Shown: positions 42,508 to 51,941 of the stretch, in pieces
Numbering within the stretch: position 1 is the first letter of the stretch
Layout: every line of letters starts with the position of its first letter
DNA from: Methylotenera sp.
GTDB lineage: Bacteria; Pseudomonadota; Gammaproteobacteria; Burkholderiales; Methylophilaceae
Length of the DNA: 64,000 nucleotides
Direction: 5' to 3'
Assembly (NCBI GenBank): GCA_013141075.1
Contig: JABFRQ010000005.1
Span: 496,001 to 560,000 of the forward strand
Position numbers and translations under genes: made by a program
Notes under the pieces: generated by a model
The model's database searches: none
Told to the model about the DNA's origin: nothing
Seen by the model: only the letters and a program-made list of their open reading frames with translations

Positions 42508-43854
42508 TTGGAAAATACTACAAAAAATTCACTGCATCATGTTGTTATTGTTGGTGGCGGGGCAGGCGGCCTAGAGCTCGCGACTAAGCTTGGCGATTCG
42601 TTAGGTCGTAAAGGTAAGGCGCTGATTACTCTAATTGATAAATCTACCACGCATGTGTGGAAGCCACTTCTGCACGAAATTGCAGCGGGTAGTATGAACC
42701 CAGAAAAGCACGAGTTGGTGTACCTTGCACAGGCACATTGGCATCACTTTCAGTTTCGCTTAGGCAGTATGGATCAATTAGATAGAGCCAAGCGTGAAAT
42801 ATCCATCGCCCCACATTATGATGAAGATGGCGTAGAAGTGATTCCACGCCGTAGTTTTCAATACGATACTTTAATTATGGCGGTGGGTAGTACGACCAAT
42901 GATTTTGGCGTAAAAGGCGCAAGTGAATACGCGATTGCTTTAGATACGCAAGAGCAAGCAGAGAAATTTCATCGTCGCCTACACAATGCCTTACTACGTG
43001 CGCAAACACAAACGGTAGCAGTGCAAGCGGGGCAATTAGAAGTCGTCATTGTAGGCGCAGGGGCAACGGGCGTAGAGCTATCCGCCGAGCTACACAATAC
43101 TACGCGTGAGTTAGCGGCTTATGGGCTGGATAAAATTGATGTAGAACACGATATTAAAATCTCCTTGATTGAGGCTGGAGAGCGCGTATTACCTGCGTTA
43201 CCTGCTAAATTATCAAACTCGGTAGATATAGAGCTAAAGAAATTAAATGTACATGTGTTCACAGGCGAGCGCGTGACTGAAGTCACCAACAAAGGTGTTT
43301 TTACGCATAGCGGCATGTTTATACCATCTGCCTTGGTGGTGTGGGCGGCTGGAATTAAAGCGCCTGAATTTTTGCGCGAAATCGATGGGCTAGAAACCAA
43401 CCGCATTAACCAACTTGTAGTCAAAAGAACATTACAAACAACTTTAGATGATAATGTTTTTGCTTTTGGTGATTGTGCAGCCTGCCCAATGGCTGGCAAC
43501 GAGCCAGAACGAGTGGGCGACAATGTGCCACCGCGTGCCCAAGCCGCGCACCAGCAGGCCTCTATGTTGCTTAAAACCATTAAAAATCGCGTGGCTGGCA
43601 AAACTACGTTGCCTGAGTATACTTATCGAGATTACGGTTCTTTGGTGAATTTAGGACGCTATACAACGGTGGGTAATTTGATGGGGTCTATTTCTGGCGG
43701 TAGCTTGTTTATTGAAGGTATGGTTGCAAGATTAATGTATAAATCGCTTTATAAAATGCATTTAATGGCGTTACACGGATTTTGGTGTACAGCGCTACAA
43801 ACGCTTTCACGCATTATTTCGCGGCGCACTGAGGCGCAAGTAAAATTACATTAA
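42508..43854 (+). CDS. ndh: Type II NADH dehydrogenase (NDH-2)
   Basis: About 448 residues. A non-pumping flavoprotein that passes electrons from NADH to quinone at the cytoplasmic membrane. The FAD-binding motif is VVIVGGGAGGLELATKLGD, the NAD motif VVIVGAGATGVELSAEL, and the C-terminal FAD contact VFAFGDCAACP. The family run PRAQAAHQQASML follows, and a C-terminal amphipathic segment (MVARLMYKSLYKMHLMALHG) suits membrane binding. I chose TTG 42508 because TGAAGG lies 5 bases before it; a TTG 15 bases earlier is the alternative. It probably reoxidises NADH made by formate dehydrogenase. Confidence 0.92.
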   Translation: MENTTKNSLHHVVIVGGGAGGLELATKLGDSLGRKGKALITLIDKSTTHVWKPLLHEIAAGSMNPEKHELVYLAQAHWHHFQFRLGSMDQLDRAKREISIAPHYDEDGVEVIPRRSFQYDTLIMAVGSTTNDFGVKGASEYAIALDTQEQAEKFHRRLHNALLRAQTQTVAVQAGQLEVVIVGAGATGVELSAELHNTTRELAAYGLDKIDVEHDIKISLIEAGERVLPALPAKLSNSVDIELKKLNVHVFTGERVTEVTNKGVFTHSGMFIPSALVVWAAGIKAPEFLREIDGLETNRINQLVVKRTLQTTLDDNVFAFGDCAACPMAGNEPERVGDNVPPRAQAAHQQASMLLKTIKNRVAGKTTLPEYTYRDYGSLVNLGRYTTVGNLMGSISGGSLFIEGMVARLMYKSLYKMHLMALHGFWCTALQTLSRIISRRTEAQVKLH

Positions 43855-43883
43855 ATTTTGTAGAGTTTTAACCTTACCTAATT

Positions 43884-43928
43884 GCAATGCCCTGCGAGCC
43901 GCTATTTACTTGGCTCTCAGGGCATTGC
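43884..43928. repeat. Hairpin repeat shared with 58785-58820
   Basis: GCAATGCCCTGCGAGCC (43884-43900) pairs with GGCTCTCAGGGCATTGC (43912-43928) with one mismatch. The 21 bases 43889-43909 occur again, reverse-complemented, at 58797-58817. It lies between convergent genes. Confidence 0.75.
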
Positions 43929-43981
43929 CTTATTCTCGCATATATTTAATGGTAATTAGTGCCGCTGTTGGTGGAAATAAG

Positions 43982-45163
43982 CTAAGGTTCTAAGCCTTTT
44001 TGTTGTACATGTTTGCGGTAAAGGTGTGTAATGGAACCCATGCTGATAATGATAAAAACACCAAAAATAATCACAATACTATTGATGCTCATTTGATAAT
44101 GCACCATGAGCGCATAAGCCCCGAGCATGATGGCGATGCCGATGTTTTCATTAAAGTTTTGTACGGCAATGGAGTGCCCTGCACCGAGTAGTTCGTGACC
44201 ACGATGCTGCAAAAGTGAGTTGAGCGGTACAAGAAAATAGCCAGCCAAAACACCAATCGAAAATAGTAAAATGGCCGCAATAATAGGATCATGAACAATA
44301 ACCATACAAATAACGAGTATGCCCATATAGATGCCTGAAGGTAGTACTTTAGCAGCCTGCTCTAGCTTGACATAAAGAGACGCTAACACAGAGCCAACGG
44401 CAATGCCTACCGCAAGAATGCCGATGAGAATGGCGGATGATTCTTTATCAAACCCTAGCCGAACTTCTGCCCAGCTCAATACCACAAATTGCAGTGTTGC
44501 ACCTGCGCCCCAAAATAGCGTGGTGACCGCTAGTGAAACTTGGCCTTGCGTATCGCGCCATAGCGTAGTGAAAGCGTGCCAGAAATCATGTAATAAGTAA
44601 TTTAAATCGCGCTTTGGTAACGCGTGGTCAATTGGCATTTTAGGGATGCGAAAATTGAAATAAGCTGCCAATAAATAAATGCCAGTAATAACGCCGATGC
44701 CAAATATTGGATTACTTTTTGCTAGCATGGTGCCAAATATAGGGCCTATAACAATGGCCGCAACCGTGGTGCCTTCCATCCAAGCATTAGCTTTAATGAG
44801 TAAGTTGGAGGGCAACATTTCAGTGAGTATGCCGTACTTAGCGGGTGAATAAGCGGCCGCGCCAAAACCTACAATCGCATAGACATACAGCGGTGGTAAT
44901 CCTAATAGGGCTAATACACACCCGAAAAATTTAATACCATTACTCAAAAACATAACGCGACCCTTGGGTTGCGCATCGGCAAATGGGCCTACAAATGGGG
45001 CGAGTACAATGTAAGAAATCACGAAAACCCATTTGAGCATGGGCGTGTGCCATAGCGGCGCATCAAGCATCGAGAGCATGGAAATTAAAGCAAATAGCAG
45101 TGCATTGTCAGCTACTGCAGATAAAAATTGCGCAATTAAAAGGGTGTAAAAACCTTTGGTCAT
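43982..45163 (-). CDS. lplT: Lysophospholipid transporter LplT (MFS)
   Basis: About 393 residues with 12 membrane helices of the major facilitator family. The start MTKGFYTLLIAQFLSAVADN and the later run GPFADAQPKGRVMFLSNGIK are characteristic of LplT, which flips lysophospholipids across the inner membrane for reacylation. The acyltransferase Aas that is often fused or adjacent is not seen here. ATG 45163 is chosen; the open frame further upstream overlaps the PhoH gene. It is 4 bases downstream of that gene, so they may be cotranscribed. Confidence 0.9.
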   Translation of the reverse strand: MTKGFYTLLIAQFLSAVADNALLFALISMLSMLDAPLWHTPMLKWVFVISYIVLAPFVGPFADAQPKGRVMFLSNGIKFFGCVLALLGLPPLYVYAIVGFGAAAYSPAKYGILTEMLPSNLLIKANAWMEGTTVAAIVIGPIFGTMLAKSNPIFGIGVITGIYLLAAYFNFRIPKMPIDHALPKRDLNYLLHDFWHAFTTLWRDTQGQVSLAVTTLFWGAGATLQFVVLSWAEVRLGFDKESSAILIGILAVGIAVGSVLASLYVKLEQAAKVLPSGIYMGILVICMVIVHDPIIAAILLFSIGVLAGYFLVPLNSLLQHRGHELLGAGHSIAVQNFNENIGIAIMLGAYALMVHYQMSINSIVIIFGVFIIISMGSITHLYRKHVQQKGLEP

Positions 45164-45167
45164 TGAC

Positions 45168-46565
45168 TTATAGCGCTTCTGCAGCAAAGTCGGCCAAGCG
45201 TGAGCGTTCACCACGCACCAAGGTAATGTGGCCGTTATGTCCCCAGCCTTTAAATCTATCCACCACATAGGTTAAGCCTGAGCTGCCTTCAGTTAAATAG
45301 GGCGTATCAATCTGTGCAATGTTGCCTAAGCAAACTACTTTAGTGCCAGGCCCAGCGCGGGTGATGAGCGTTTTCATTTGCTTAGGCGTTAAGTTTTGTG
45401 CTTCATCGATAATTAAAAATTTATTCAAAAAGGTACGCCCGCGCATAAAGTTAAGTGATTTCACTTTAATTCGGCTACGAATTAAATCTTGCGTGGCGGC
45501 GCGTCCCCATTCGCCTGCATCGCCATCGCTCTTATTGAGTACATCTAAATTATCGTCTAGCGCACCCATCCAAGGCCCCATTTTTTCTTCTTCTGTGCCT
45601 GGTAAAAAGCCAATATCTTCACCTACTGAAACCGTTACGCGTGTCATGATAATTTCAGAATAGCGTTTTGAATCTAACACTTGCGTGAGCGCCGCAGCCA
45701 AGGTGAGTAAGGTTTTGCCAGTACCTGCTTGGCCAAGCAAACTCACAAAATCAATTTCAGGGTCTAACAACAAATTAAGCGCAAAATTTTGCTCACGATT
45801 GCGTGCGTTAATGCCCCATACATTGTGTTTTGGTTGTATGTGGTCTTTTACAATCTCAAGCACCGCTGTATTACCTTCTACGCTGCGCACCATGGCGTGA
45901 AAAGGTTTTTCAAATTCGTAATACACAAATTCGTTGACTAAAAAGCTTTTGCAAAGAGGCCCGCGAATGCGATAAAACATGCGGCCAGCTTCTTGCCATG
46001 ATTCCATTTCTTTACTGTGTTTCTCCCAAAAATCCTCAGGTAGCTCTTTCATGCCGCTATATAAAAGGTCGGTGTCCTCTAACACTTTGTCGTTAAAGTA
46101 ATCTTCAGTCGGCATACCAATGGCGCGGGCTTTGATGCGCACATTGATGTCTTTACTCACTAAAATAACTTGGCGACTTGGGAATTGATTTTTTAAATCT
46201 AAGGCGACTGCTAAAATTTGATTATCTGCTTTTAAGCCCGCCAAACTTGGCAACTCGGTAGTGACTTGCTTGGTTTGCAAAAACAAACGCCCTGTAAGAT
46301 GTTTATTGCCGTTCACATTTAACGGGCAACCTAGCTCAAGATTAACTAAATCTGCCCCTACAATTTCTTCTAAATTGCGGCTCGCTTGGCGCGCATTACG
46401 GGCAACCTCTGTTAAGCCTTTTTTGTTGTTATCTAGCTCTTCTAACGTGACCATCGGCAGAAAAATATCATGTTCTTCAAAGCGGAAAAGGCTTGAAGGG
46501 TCATGAATCAGTACATTGGTATCAAGTACAAAAAGTTTAGTGCCACTTAACGTTTTTTTTGCCAT
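45168..46565 (-). CDS. PIN-PhoH fusion ATPase/nuclease (PhoH2-like)
   Basis: The 465-residue protein has an N-terminal PIN domain (LFVLDTNVLIHDPSSLFRFE; conserved acidic residues in VTLEELDNNKKG and VSKDINVRIKA) and a C-terminal PhoH ATPase (LLGQAGTGKTLLTLAAAL Walker A; LIIDEAQNLTPKQMKTLITR Walker B). This PIN-PhoH order matches PhoH2/YlaK proteins, with RNA-unwinding and RNase activity. The ends are intact. It is followed at 4 bases by lplT. Confidence 0.92.
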   Translation of the reverse strand: MAKKTLSGTKLFVLDTNVLIHDPSSLFRFEEHDIFLPMVTLEELDNNKKGLTEVARNARQASRNLEEIVGADLVNLELGCPLNVNGNKHLTGRLFLQTKQVTTELPSLAGLKADNQILAVALDLKNQFPSRQVILVSKDINVRIKARAIGMPTEDYFNDKVLEDTDLLYSGMKELPEDFWEKHSKEMESWQEAGRMFYRIRGPLCKSFLVNEFVYYEFEKPFHAMVRSVEGNTAVLEIVKDHIQPKHNVWGINARNREQNFALNLLLDPEIDFVSLLGQAGTGKTLLTLAAALTQVLDSKRYSEIIMTRVTVSVGEDIGFLPGTEEEKMGPWMGALDDNLDVLNKSDGDAGEWGRAATQDLIRSRIKVKSLNFMRGRTFLNKFLIIDEAQNLTPKQMKTLITRAGPGTKVVCLGNIAQIDTPYLTEGSSGLTYVVDRFKGWGHNGHITLVRGERSRLADFAAEAL

Positions 46566-46604
46566 GGTTACTTTCTATATTTAAAGTTAATTTAACAGTG
46601 CTAT

Positions 46605-47060
46605 TTAAAGCGCTTTAATAAAATCAAGTACTTCGGCCACGTGGCCTTCTACTTTAACGCCGCGCCATTCTTTGACTAAAATGCCATTTTTATCAATCAC
46701 AAAAGTGCTACGCTCTATGCCACGCACTTGCTTACCATACATATTTTTCATTTTTATTACGCCAAATAGCGCGCAGGCGAGTTCTTCGGTATCTGCGAGC
46801 AATTCAAATGGAAAAGTAAATTTTGCTTTGAAATTTTCATGAGATTTTAAACTGTCACGCGAAATGCCAAAAATTTCGGTATTGAGCGCCTGAAAGTCTG
46901 CATATGCATCTCTGAATTGCACGCCCTGTGTGGTACAACCTGGGGTTGAATCTTTAGGATAAAAATACAGCACTACATGTTTACTTAGATAGTTTGAAAG
47001 TTGAAAAGTGGTTCCGCTGGTAGCTGGCAATTGAAAATCTGGCACTGCAAGATTGAGCAT
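46605..47060 (-). CDS. bcp: Thioredoxin-dependent peroxiredoxin Bcp
   Basis: The 151-residue cytoplasmic peroxiredoxin reduces peroxides. The active site is YFYPKDSTPGCTTQGVQFRD, where the peroxidatic Cys is in PGCTT; the resolving Cys expected five residues later is Gln/Val here (GCTTQGV), so it may act as a 1-Cys type or use another Cys (EELACALFG). The length is usual. Thioredoxin, a likely electron donor, is encoded at 62714. Confidence 0.92.
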   Translation of the reverse strand: MLNLAVPDFQLPATSGTTFQLSNYLSKHVVLYFYPKDSTPGCTTQGVQFRDAYADFQALNTEIFGISRDSLKSHENFKAKFTFPFELLADTEELACALFGVIKMKNMYGKQVRGIERSTFVIDKNGILVKEWRGVKVEGHVAEVLDFIKAL

Positions 47061-47163
47061 TTAAATCCCTATCGCGTAAATTAAAGTCTTCTACTATTGT
47101 TGATAAAAAGCCAGATTAAGGCAATAGCCTAATGCAATTATTTGACAATATTAAATCGGAAAT

Positions 47164-48627
47164 TTAATTTTCTGCTAGGTTCAATGCTACAGGTAGCATG
47201 ATGGTAATTATAGTGCCGCCATTTGGCCTAGCATCAAATTTGAGTTCACCGCCTAAAGCATCACACACCTTAAAAGCAAACGGAATACCGATACCTGTGC
47301 CAAAGCGCTTGGTAGTAGGCGCACTAATAGCGCTGGGGTCAGGCGTAAATGGCATGCCGCAGCCGCGGTCTAGCAGTTGTAAAATGTATATTCCATCAGT
47401 CAATTTTAGTGTGATTTCTAAGCTACTCGCCTTTTTTGAGGCATCAATCGCGTTTAATAATAAGTTGTAAATTACTTGCTCGAGCAAATGCTGGTCTGTA
47501 AAGATATGGGTATTTTCTGGCCAAGCTGGTAAGCTGATTTGTATAGATTTCTCTTTAATTTTTTGCTGCAAGGGCGCTAAAGCCCCTTCAACTATCACCT
47601 GAAAATTGGCATTGCCAGGTTGCGGTTTAAGCGGCAATAAATAGGCCAAAAGCGCGCCAGTCCAGCGTTCTAGCCTATCAACGGTATCTATAATGCCATG
47701 TAGTGATTCTCGCGTTTCGGTGTCGTGGGCGGGGTCTTCCATCACCTGTGCGGTGGCGCGAATGCTGGCTAATGGGTTGCGAATATTATGGGCGAGCATC
47801 GGCACTAATAAGCCTTGTGCGGCTTGTTTTTCGGTACGTACCAGCGCTTCTTGGCTGGCGGCTAATTTATCGGCCATATCGTTAATGGCTTGCGATACAG
47901 CGGTGAGCTCAGCAACGCCTTCTTCAGGTGCTTTGTGGTTAAGATTGCCCGCGCTAATTTCTGCAGTGGCTTTTAATACGCTTTCAAGAGGCTTTACAAT
48001 GGCGCGTTTTAAAAATATTCTTGAAAAAATCAACAATAAAACCGCTAATAACATCGGAATAATTAACAAGATAGTGGCTGTGCGCTTAGTGTTGACTAGC
48101 TGTTTATTAAGGTCTGATTGTTTTTGGCTAAGTAGATTTTCAGTGCGTGCCAGAATGTCTTCATATCGAGAAAATAAGCCTGTTTCTATGTCGGTATTTA
48201 AAGCATGCTTGGTAGCGGCATTACTCGCACGTTGGTATTGATCAAATAACTTAGGTGTTTCAACGACAAACTGTTGGTAGCTAGCATGTAATTCGTCAAT
48301 GGCAGATTTTTCTGCTGCATCAATCGCCAAAGTATTCAGTAATGTAAAATGTTTTTCAACCGAGGCAGTAAACATTACATATTCATTGCGTGCGGTTGCA
48401 TCATCTAAAAAATAAACGTCAAATAGCTCTTTCATTTGGCGATACAAATCGCCACGAGTTTGCTGCACCTCAGTTACTAGCGCACTAATACGGCTGGCTT
48501 CTTGGCTGGATTTTTCCCATAAATGTATGCCGATTGCGCCCGCCGTAGCAGCTAAGATAATGAGCAAAATAAACGCCAGCTCATGAATGAGCAATAAGTC
48601 TTTTAGAGATTTATTTTTTTTAATCAT
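47164..48627 (-). CDS. Orphan sensor histidine kinase with HAMP domain
   Basis: About 487 residues: a membrane helix at 13-34, a long periplasmic four-helix-type sensor, a second helix near 187-207, a HAMP domain, a HisKA-like region (LAHNIRNPLASIRATAQVM; phospho-His in AHNIRNP) and a HATPase (NLLLNAIDASKKA, DRGCGMPF, GTGIGIPFAFKV). The AHNIRNPL form is like NtrB/NtrY-type kinases. No response regulator is next to it, so its partner is elsewhere. Signal unknown. Confidence 0.88.
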   Translation of the reverse strand: MIKKNKSLKDLLLIHELAFILLIILAATAGAIGIHLWEKSSQEASRISALVTEVQQTRGDLYRQMKELFDVYFLDDATARNEYVMFTASVEKHFTLLNTLAIDAAEKSAIDELHASYQQFVVETPKLFDQYQRASNAATKHALNTDIETGLFSRYEDILARTENLLSQKQSDLNKQLVNTKRTATILLIIPMLLAVLLLIFSRIFLKRAIVKPLESVLKATAEISAGNLNHKAPEEGVAELTAVSQAINDMADKLAASQEALVRTEKQAAQGLLVPMLAHNIRNPLASIRATAQVMEDPAHDTETRESLHGIIDTVDRLERWTGALLAYLLPLKPQPGNANFQVIVEGALAPLQQKIKEKSIQISLPAWPENTHIFTDQHLLEQVIYNLLLNAIDASKKASSLEITLKLTDGIYILQLLDRGCGMPFTPDPSAISAPTTKRFGTGIGIPFAFKVCDALGGELKFDARPNGGTIITIMLPVALNLAEN

Positions 48628-48687
48628 TAAGTTATTTTAAGTATTTAAGTGACTTTTGGGGGTGTTCAAGATTCTATAATGTATAGC

Positions 48688-49971
48688 CTAAATAACGCCC
48701 TCTAGCACCTGCACTTGCACTAACGCTCCAGCTTCTAAGTTGCCAACAGTTTCATCCAACACAATAAAGCAATTAGCGAGTGACATTGAGCTTAACATGG
48801 CCGAACCCTGCGCGCCTGTTGGCTTTACTTGCCAAACACCTGCATCATTCGCAAATAAAATGCCACGTTGAAATTCCGTGCGACCCGTTGCCTTTTTAAT
48901 AGCCTCTGTACATATTACGTTGAACATTGGCAATGGTGCTGGCCTAGGCTGCCCCATTAATGCCAGCAATGCCTCGCGCACAAATTGGTAAAATGTCACC
49001 ATCACCGCTACAGGGTTACCTGGTAGGCCAAAATAATGCGCTTGCCCTACTTTGCCATAAGCGAGCGGACGACCAGGTTTCATGGCAATTTTCCAAAACA
49101 TCACTTGGCCGTGTTTCGCTAATAGTAGCTTCATATAATCTGCCTCACCTACCGAAACGCCACCGCTGGTAATTACGACATCGGCTTGGTTTGCCGCTGT
49201 AAGTAATGTGCTTTCTAGCAATTCAGGGTTGTCAGGTATTGCGCCAAGGTCAAAAATTTCCACACCCAATCGGCTTAACATGCCGTAAAGCGTGTAGCGG
49301 TTGCTATCGTACACTTGACCTTTTTTGAGCGCCTCACCTATGCCAGCTAACTCATCGCCAGTAGAGAAAAATGCTACTTTTAATTTGCGGTAAACCATTA
49401 CTTCGCCAATGCCAAGCGAGGCAATTAGGCCTAAATCTGCCGCGCGTATTAAATGCCCTGTGGCTAATACCGTTTGACCTTGCTGCAAATCTTCACCCGC
49501 ATAACGTACATTTAAACCGCGTTTTGGCGCTTCGGTAAAAGTGATATGGTCATTTTCAAGTGTAACGCGCTCTTGCATGATTACAGTATCTGTACCTTTG
49601 GGCAGCATGCCGCCCGTCATAATTCGCACGCATTCGTCTTGTTTTAATTCACCCGCAAACGCTTTGCCCGCAAAAACTGTGCCGATGATTTTTAAATGCG
49701 TAGGTTTTTCAGTGTGAATATCATCCGCATTAAACGCATAGCCATCCATCGCCGAGTTGTCGTAATTTGGCACATTGGCTGGCGATAAAATATCCGCCGC
49801 CAACACACGTGCCAAACTTGCGCGCAAGGGCAAACATTCAGTTTGCGCCACAGGGCTTAAAAACTGCTGAATAAACTGCCGCGCTTTAGCCACGGGCATG
49901 GAGTTTGGGTCATAGTCATCCATGCAGCTGACGTTGTTTACTAGTTTAGAAAGTGTGGTTTTATTGGCCAT
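48688..49971 (-). CDS. moeA: MoeA, molybdopterin molybdenumtransferase
   Basis: The 427-residue enzyme inserts molybdate in adenylylated molybdopterin. It shows the family runs NYDNSAMDGYAF, IMTGGMLPKGTDTVIMQE, DSNRYTLYGMLSRLG, ITSGGVSVGEADYMK and the end GNPVAVMVTF. Together with mobA and moaA on the same strand and the facing fds genes, it supplies the cofactor of formate dehydrogenase. A longer N-terminus than usual (about 25 residues before PVAKARQFI) suggests a later start is possible. Confidence 0.95.
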   Translation of the reverse strand: MANKTTLSKLVNNVSCMDDYDPNSMPVAKARQFIQQFLSPVAQTECLPLRASLARVLAADILSPANVPNYDNSAMDGYAFNADDIHTEKPTHLKIIGTVFAGKAFAGELKQDECVRIMTGGMLPKGTDTVIMQERVTLENDHITFTEAPKRGLNVRYAGEDLQQGQTVLATGHLIRAADLGLIASLGIGEVMVYRKLKVAFFSTGDELAGIGEALKKGQVYDSNRYTLYGMLSRLGVEIFDLGAIPDNPELLESTLLTAANQADVVITSGGVSVGEADYMKLLLAKHGQVMFWKIAMKPGRPLAYGKVGQAHYFGLPGNPVAVMVTFYQFVREALLALMGQPRPAPLPMFNVICTEAIKKATGRTEFQRGILFANDAGVWQVKPTGAQGSAMLSSMSLANCFIVLDETVGNLEAGALVQVQVLEGVI

Positions 49972-50010
49972 GTATTGTTTCTATATAAATTAAGTCAGTT
50001 TATATTTTCC

Positions 50011-50121
50011 GTCATTCCCGCGCAGGCGGGAATCCAGTCAAACATCAATTTAACGAATGATTGTTTATAGCGCCAGTGCTTATTGCATGCTTACCTAGAT
50101 TCCCGCCTGCGCGGGAATGAC
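50011..50121. repeat. 24-bp perfect inverted repeats flanking a 63-base core
   Basis: GTCATTCCCGCGCAGGCGGG starts the left arm (50011-50034) and the right arm is 50098-50121. The CGCGCAGGCGGGAAT motif is a widespread bacterial extragenic palindrome. It fills the gap between moeA and mobA, which may therefore be separately transcribed. Confidence 0.85.
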
Positions 50122-50142
50122 AATGTGGTGGGCATAAATTAT

Positions 50143-50724
50143 TCATGCTAGCTTTTCTTCCAAAGCCGCTAAATCTTCAAACGTATTCAAATTTGTAAAT
50201 GCCTCGCTGCAATCACTAAAATCCACCTCAACATAATTCAATCTTTTTTGCCAAGCACTCACGCGGCGCTCGCCTGCCTCTAAATATGCGTTAAGTGATA
50301 GCAACACACTTTTTTTCATCAAACAAAACACAGAGTGCGCATTATAATCGCTGCTCGCAACGGCAATATCCGCGCGGGCTGCAAGCAAGCCTGCCATTAA
50401 ACGCTGCGCTAAATCTAGCGGCAACAAAGGCGAATCACAGGGCACGGTTAATAAATATTCGTGCTTGGCATGCCGCAAACCCAATTGAAAGCCCGCCAAA
50501 GGCCCTAAAAAGTCATCATTTTCATCTTGTAAAACTTGCAAACCAAACGCTTCATAATGCGAAATTTCGCGATTGGCATTGATGAGAATATCATCTACTT
50601 GCGGCTTCAAACGGGTAATCACGTGTTGAATAAGCGGTTCATTTTGTAGTGCTACCAAGCCTTTATCCGCCCCATTCATGCGCGTGGCGCGGCCGCCTGA
50701 TAGAATGATTGCAGAAACTGCCAA
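50143..50724 (-). CDS. mobA: MobA, molybdenum cofactor guanylyltransferase
   Basis: About 193 residues. It attaches GMP to molybdopterin, giving the bis-MGD cofactor used by formate dehydrogenase. The nucleotide-binding start is AIILSGGRATRMNGADKGLV, followed by LLTVPCDSPLLP. TTG 50724 is preferred because it gives the normal family start 7 bases after the moaA stop; the open frame further upstream overlaps moaA. Same strand and order as moaA: moaA-mobA form an operon. Confidence 0.9.
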   Translation of the reverse strand: MAVSAIILSGGRATRMNGADKGLVALQNEPLIQHVITRLKPQVDDILINANREISHYEAFGLQVLQDENDDFLGPLAGFQLGLRHAKHEYLLTVPCDSPLLPLDLAQRLMAGLLAARADIAVASSDYNAHSVFCLMKKSVLLSLNAYLEAGERRVSAWQKRLNYVEVDFSDCSEAFTNLNTFEDLAALEEKLA

Positions 50725-50731
50725 TTTTAAG

Positions 50732-51775
50732 CTACCCGCCAGTATGCGACATAAACCGCACCACCGCAGGCTCTGCACGGCGTAAATCAAAGTCGTGACC
50801 TTTGGGTTTAATAGCCATGCTACCAATAATTGCGGCGATTAAAGGCGCGTCGTCATTCGGATTTTGGCGTAGCAGTGGCATTAAATCTACTTTATCTTCT
50901 TGGCCTAAACACAAGTAAAGTTCGCCTTTGCAGGTGATGCGTACGCGGTTGCAGCTTTCGCAGAAGTTGTGCGAGTGCGGTGAAATGAAGCCGATTTTAG
51001 TCGCAGACTCACCATTATTTTGGGCCACGCGCCAATAACGCGCTGGGCCGCCTGTAGTCTCGGTGCTTGGCAGTAGTGTGTACTTACTTTGCAATAATTT
51101 TAAGGTGTCGGTATTGCTCACAAAGGTGCTTTCTCTTGTGTGGTCAACTTCGCCCAATGGCATTTCTTCAATAAAGCTGATGTCAATTTTTTGGTCGATG
51201 GCAAATTGTACTAAATCGGCTGCTTCATCATCGTTGCTACCACGCATTAACACAGTGTTTAATTTGATGCCCTCAAACCCCGCATGGATACTGGCTTGCA
51301 GACCAGCTAATACTTGCTCGAGGTTTCCGGTACGGGTGATTTTTTTAAATCTCTCAGGTTTTAAGCTATCGATAGAAATATTGATGCGTTTTACACCAGC
51401 TTTTTTAAGTGCGCTAGCTTGGCTTTCTAGCTGGCTGCCGTTGGTAGTAAGCACTAACTCATTTAAGCCTTCTAATTGGCCAACTTCTTCAAACAGCCAC
51501 AGCGCATTTTTGCGTACCAGTGGCTCGCCGCCTGTAATCCGCACTTTACTTACACCTAAGCCCACAAAAGTCTTTACCAATCGCGCGCATTCTTCAAGGC
51601 TAAGAACTTCATTGCGCGGCAAAAACATCATGTCTTCACTCATGCAATACACGCAGCGAAAGTCGCATCTATCGGTAATAGAAAGGCGAATATAATCCAC
51701 CGTACGGCCAAATTGGTCGATGAGTTTAGGTGTTGTTATTACGTTATCTAGCATCATGCTCATTTCAGTGCTCAT
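50732..51775 (-). CDS. moaA: MoaA, GTP 3',8-cyclase (radical SAM)
   Basis: About 347 residues. First step of molybdenum cofactor synthesis. The radical-SAM cluster motif is CDFRCVYCM, followed by RITGGEPLVRK; the second cluster is CESCNRVRITCKGELYLCLG, and the C-terminal end HTGG is the GG tail required for activity. ATG 51775 is the likely start; a TTG six codons earlier is possible. It is divergent from the fds operon with 148 bases to the nearest frame start, suggesting coordinated expression. Confidence 0.94.
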   Translation of the reverse strand: MSTEMSMMLDNVITTPKLIDQFGRTVDYIRLSITDRCDFRCVYCMSEDMMFLPRNEVLSLEECARLVKTFVGLGVSKVRITGGEPLVRKNALWLFEEVGQLEGLNELVLTTNGSQLESQASALKKAGVKRINISIDSLKPERFKKITRTGNLEQVLAGLQASIHAGFEGIKLNTVLMRGSNDDEAADLVQFAIDQKIDISFIEEMPLGEVDHTRESTFVSNTDTLKLLQSKYTLLPSTETTGGPARYWRVAQNNGESATKIGFISPHSHNFCESCNRVRITCKGELYLCLGQEDKVDLMPLLRQNPNDDAPLIAAIIGSMAIKPKGHDFDLRRAEPAVVRFMSHTGG

Positions 51776-51941
51776 ATCATATGAATTATGCAATAAAAAC
51801 GCGGTCTCAAGTCAAACGATAATGTACTTTTTTGACTTTAATTGACGCTTAATTAGGTATATCATACCAAGGCTCAAGCTTTGGCTACATTTGAGTTACA
51901 TTTAGCGCATGGTGTATGACATATAGATTTTGGAGATGTTC

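Noticed and set aside
47693-48241. 182-codon open frame on the + strand
   Set aside because: Antisense of the HAMP sensor kinase; no family features or ribosome site.
51063-51695. 210-codon open frame on the + strand
   Set aside because: Antisense of moaA, which has all its catalytic motifs.
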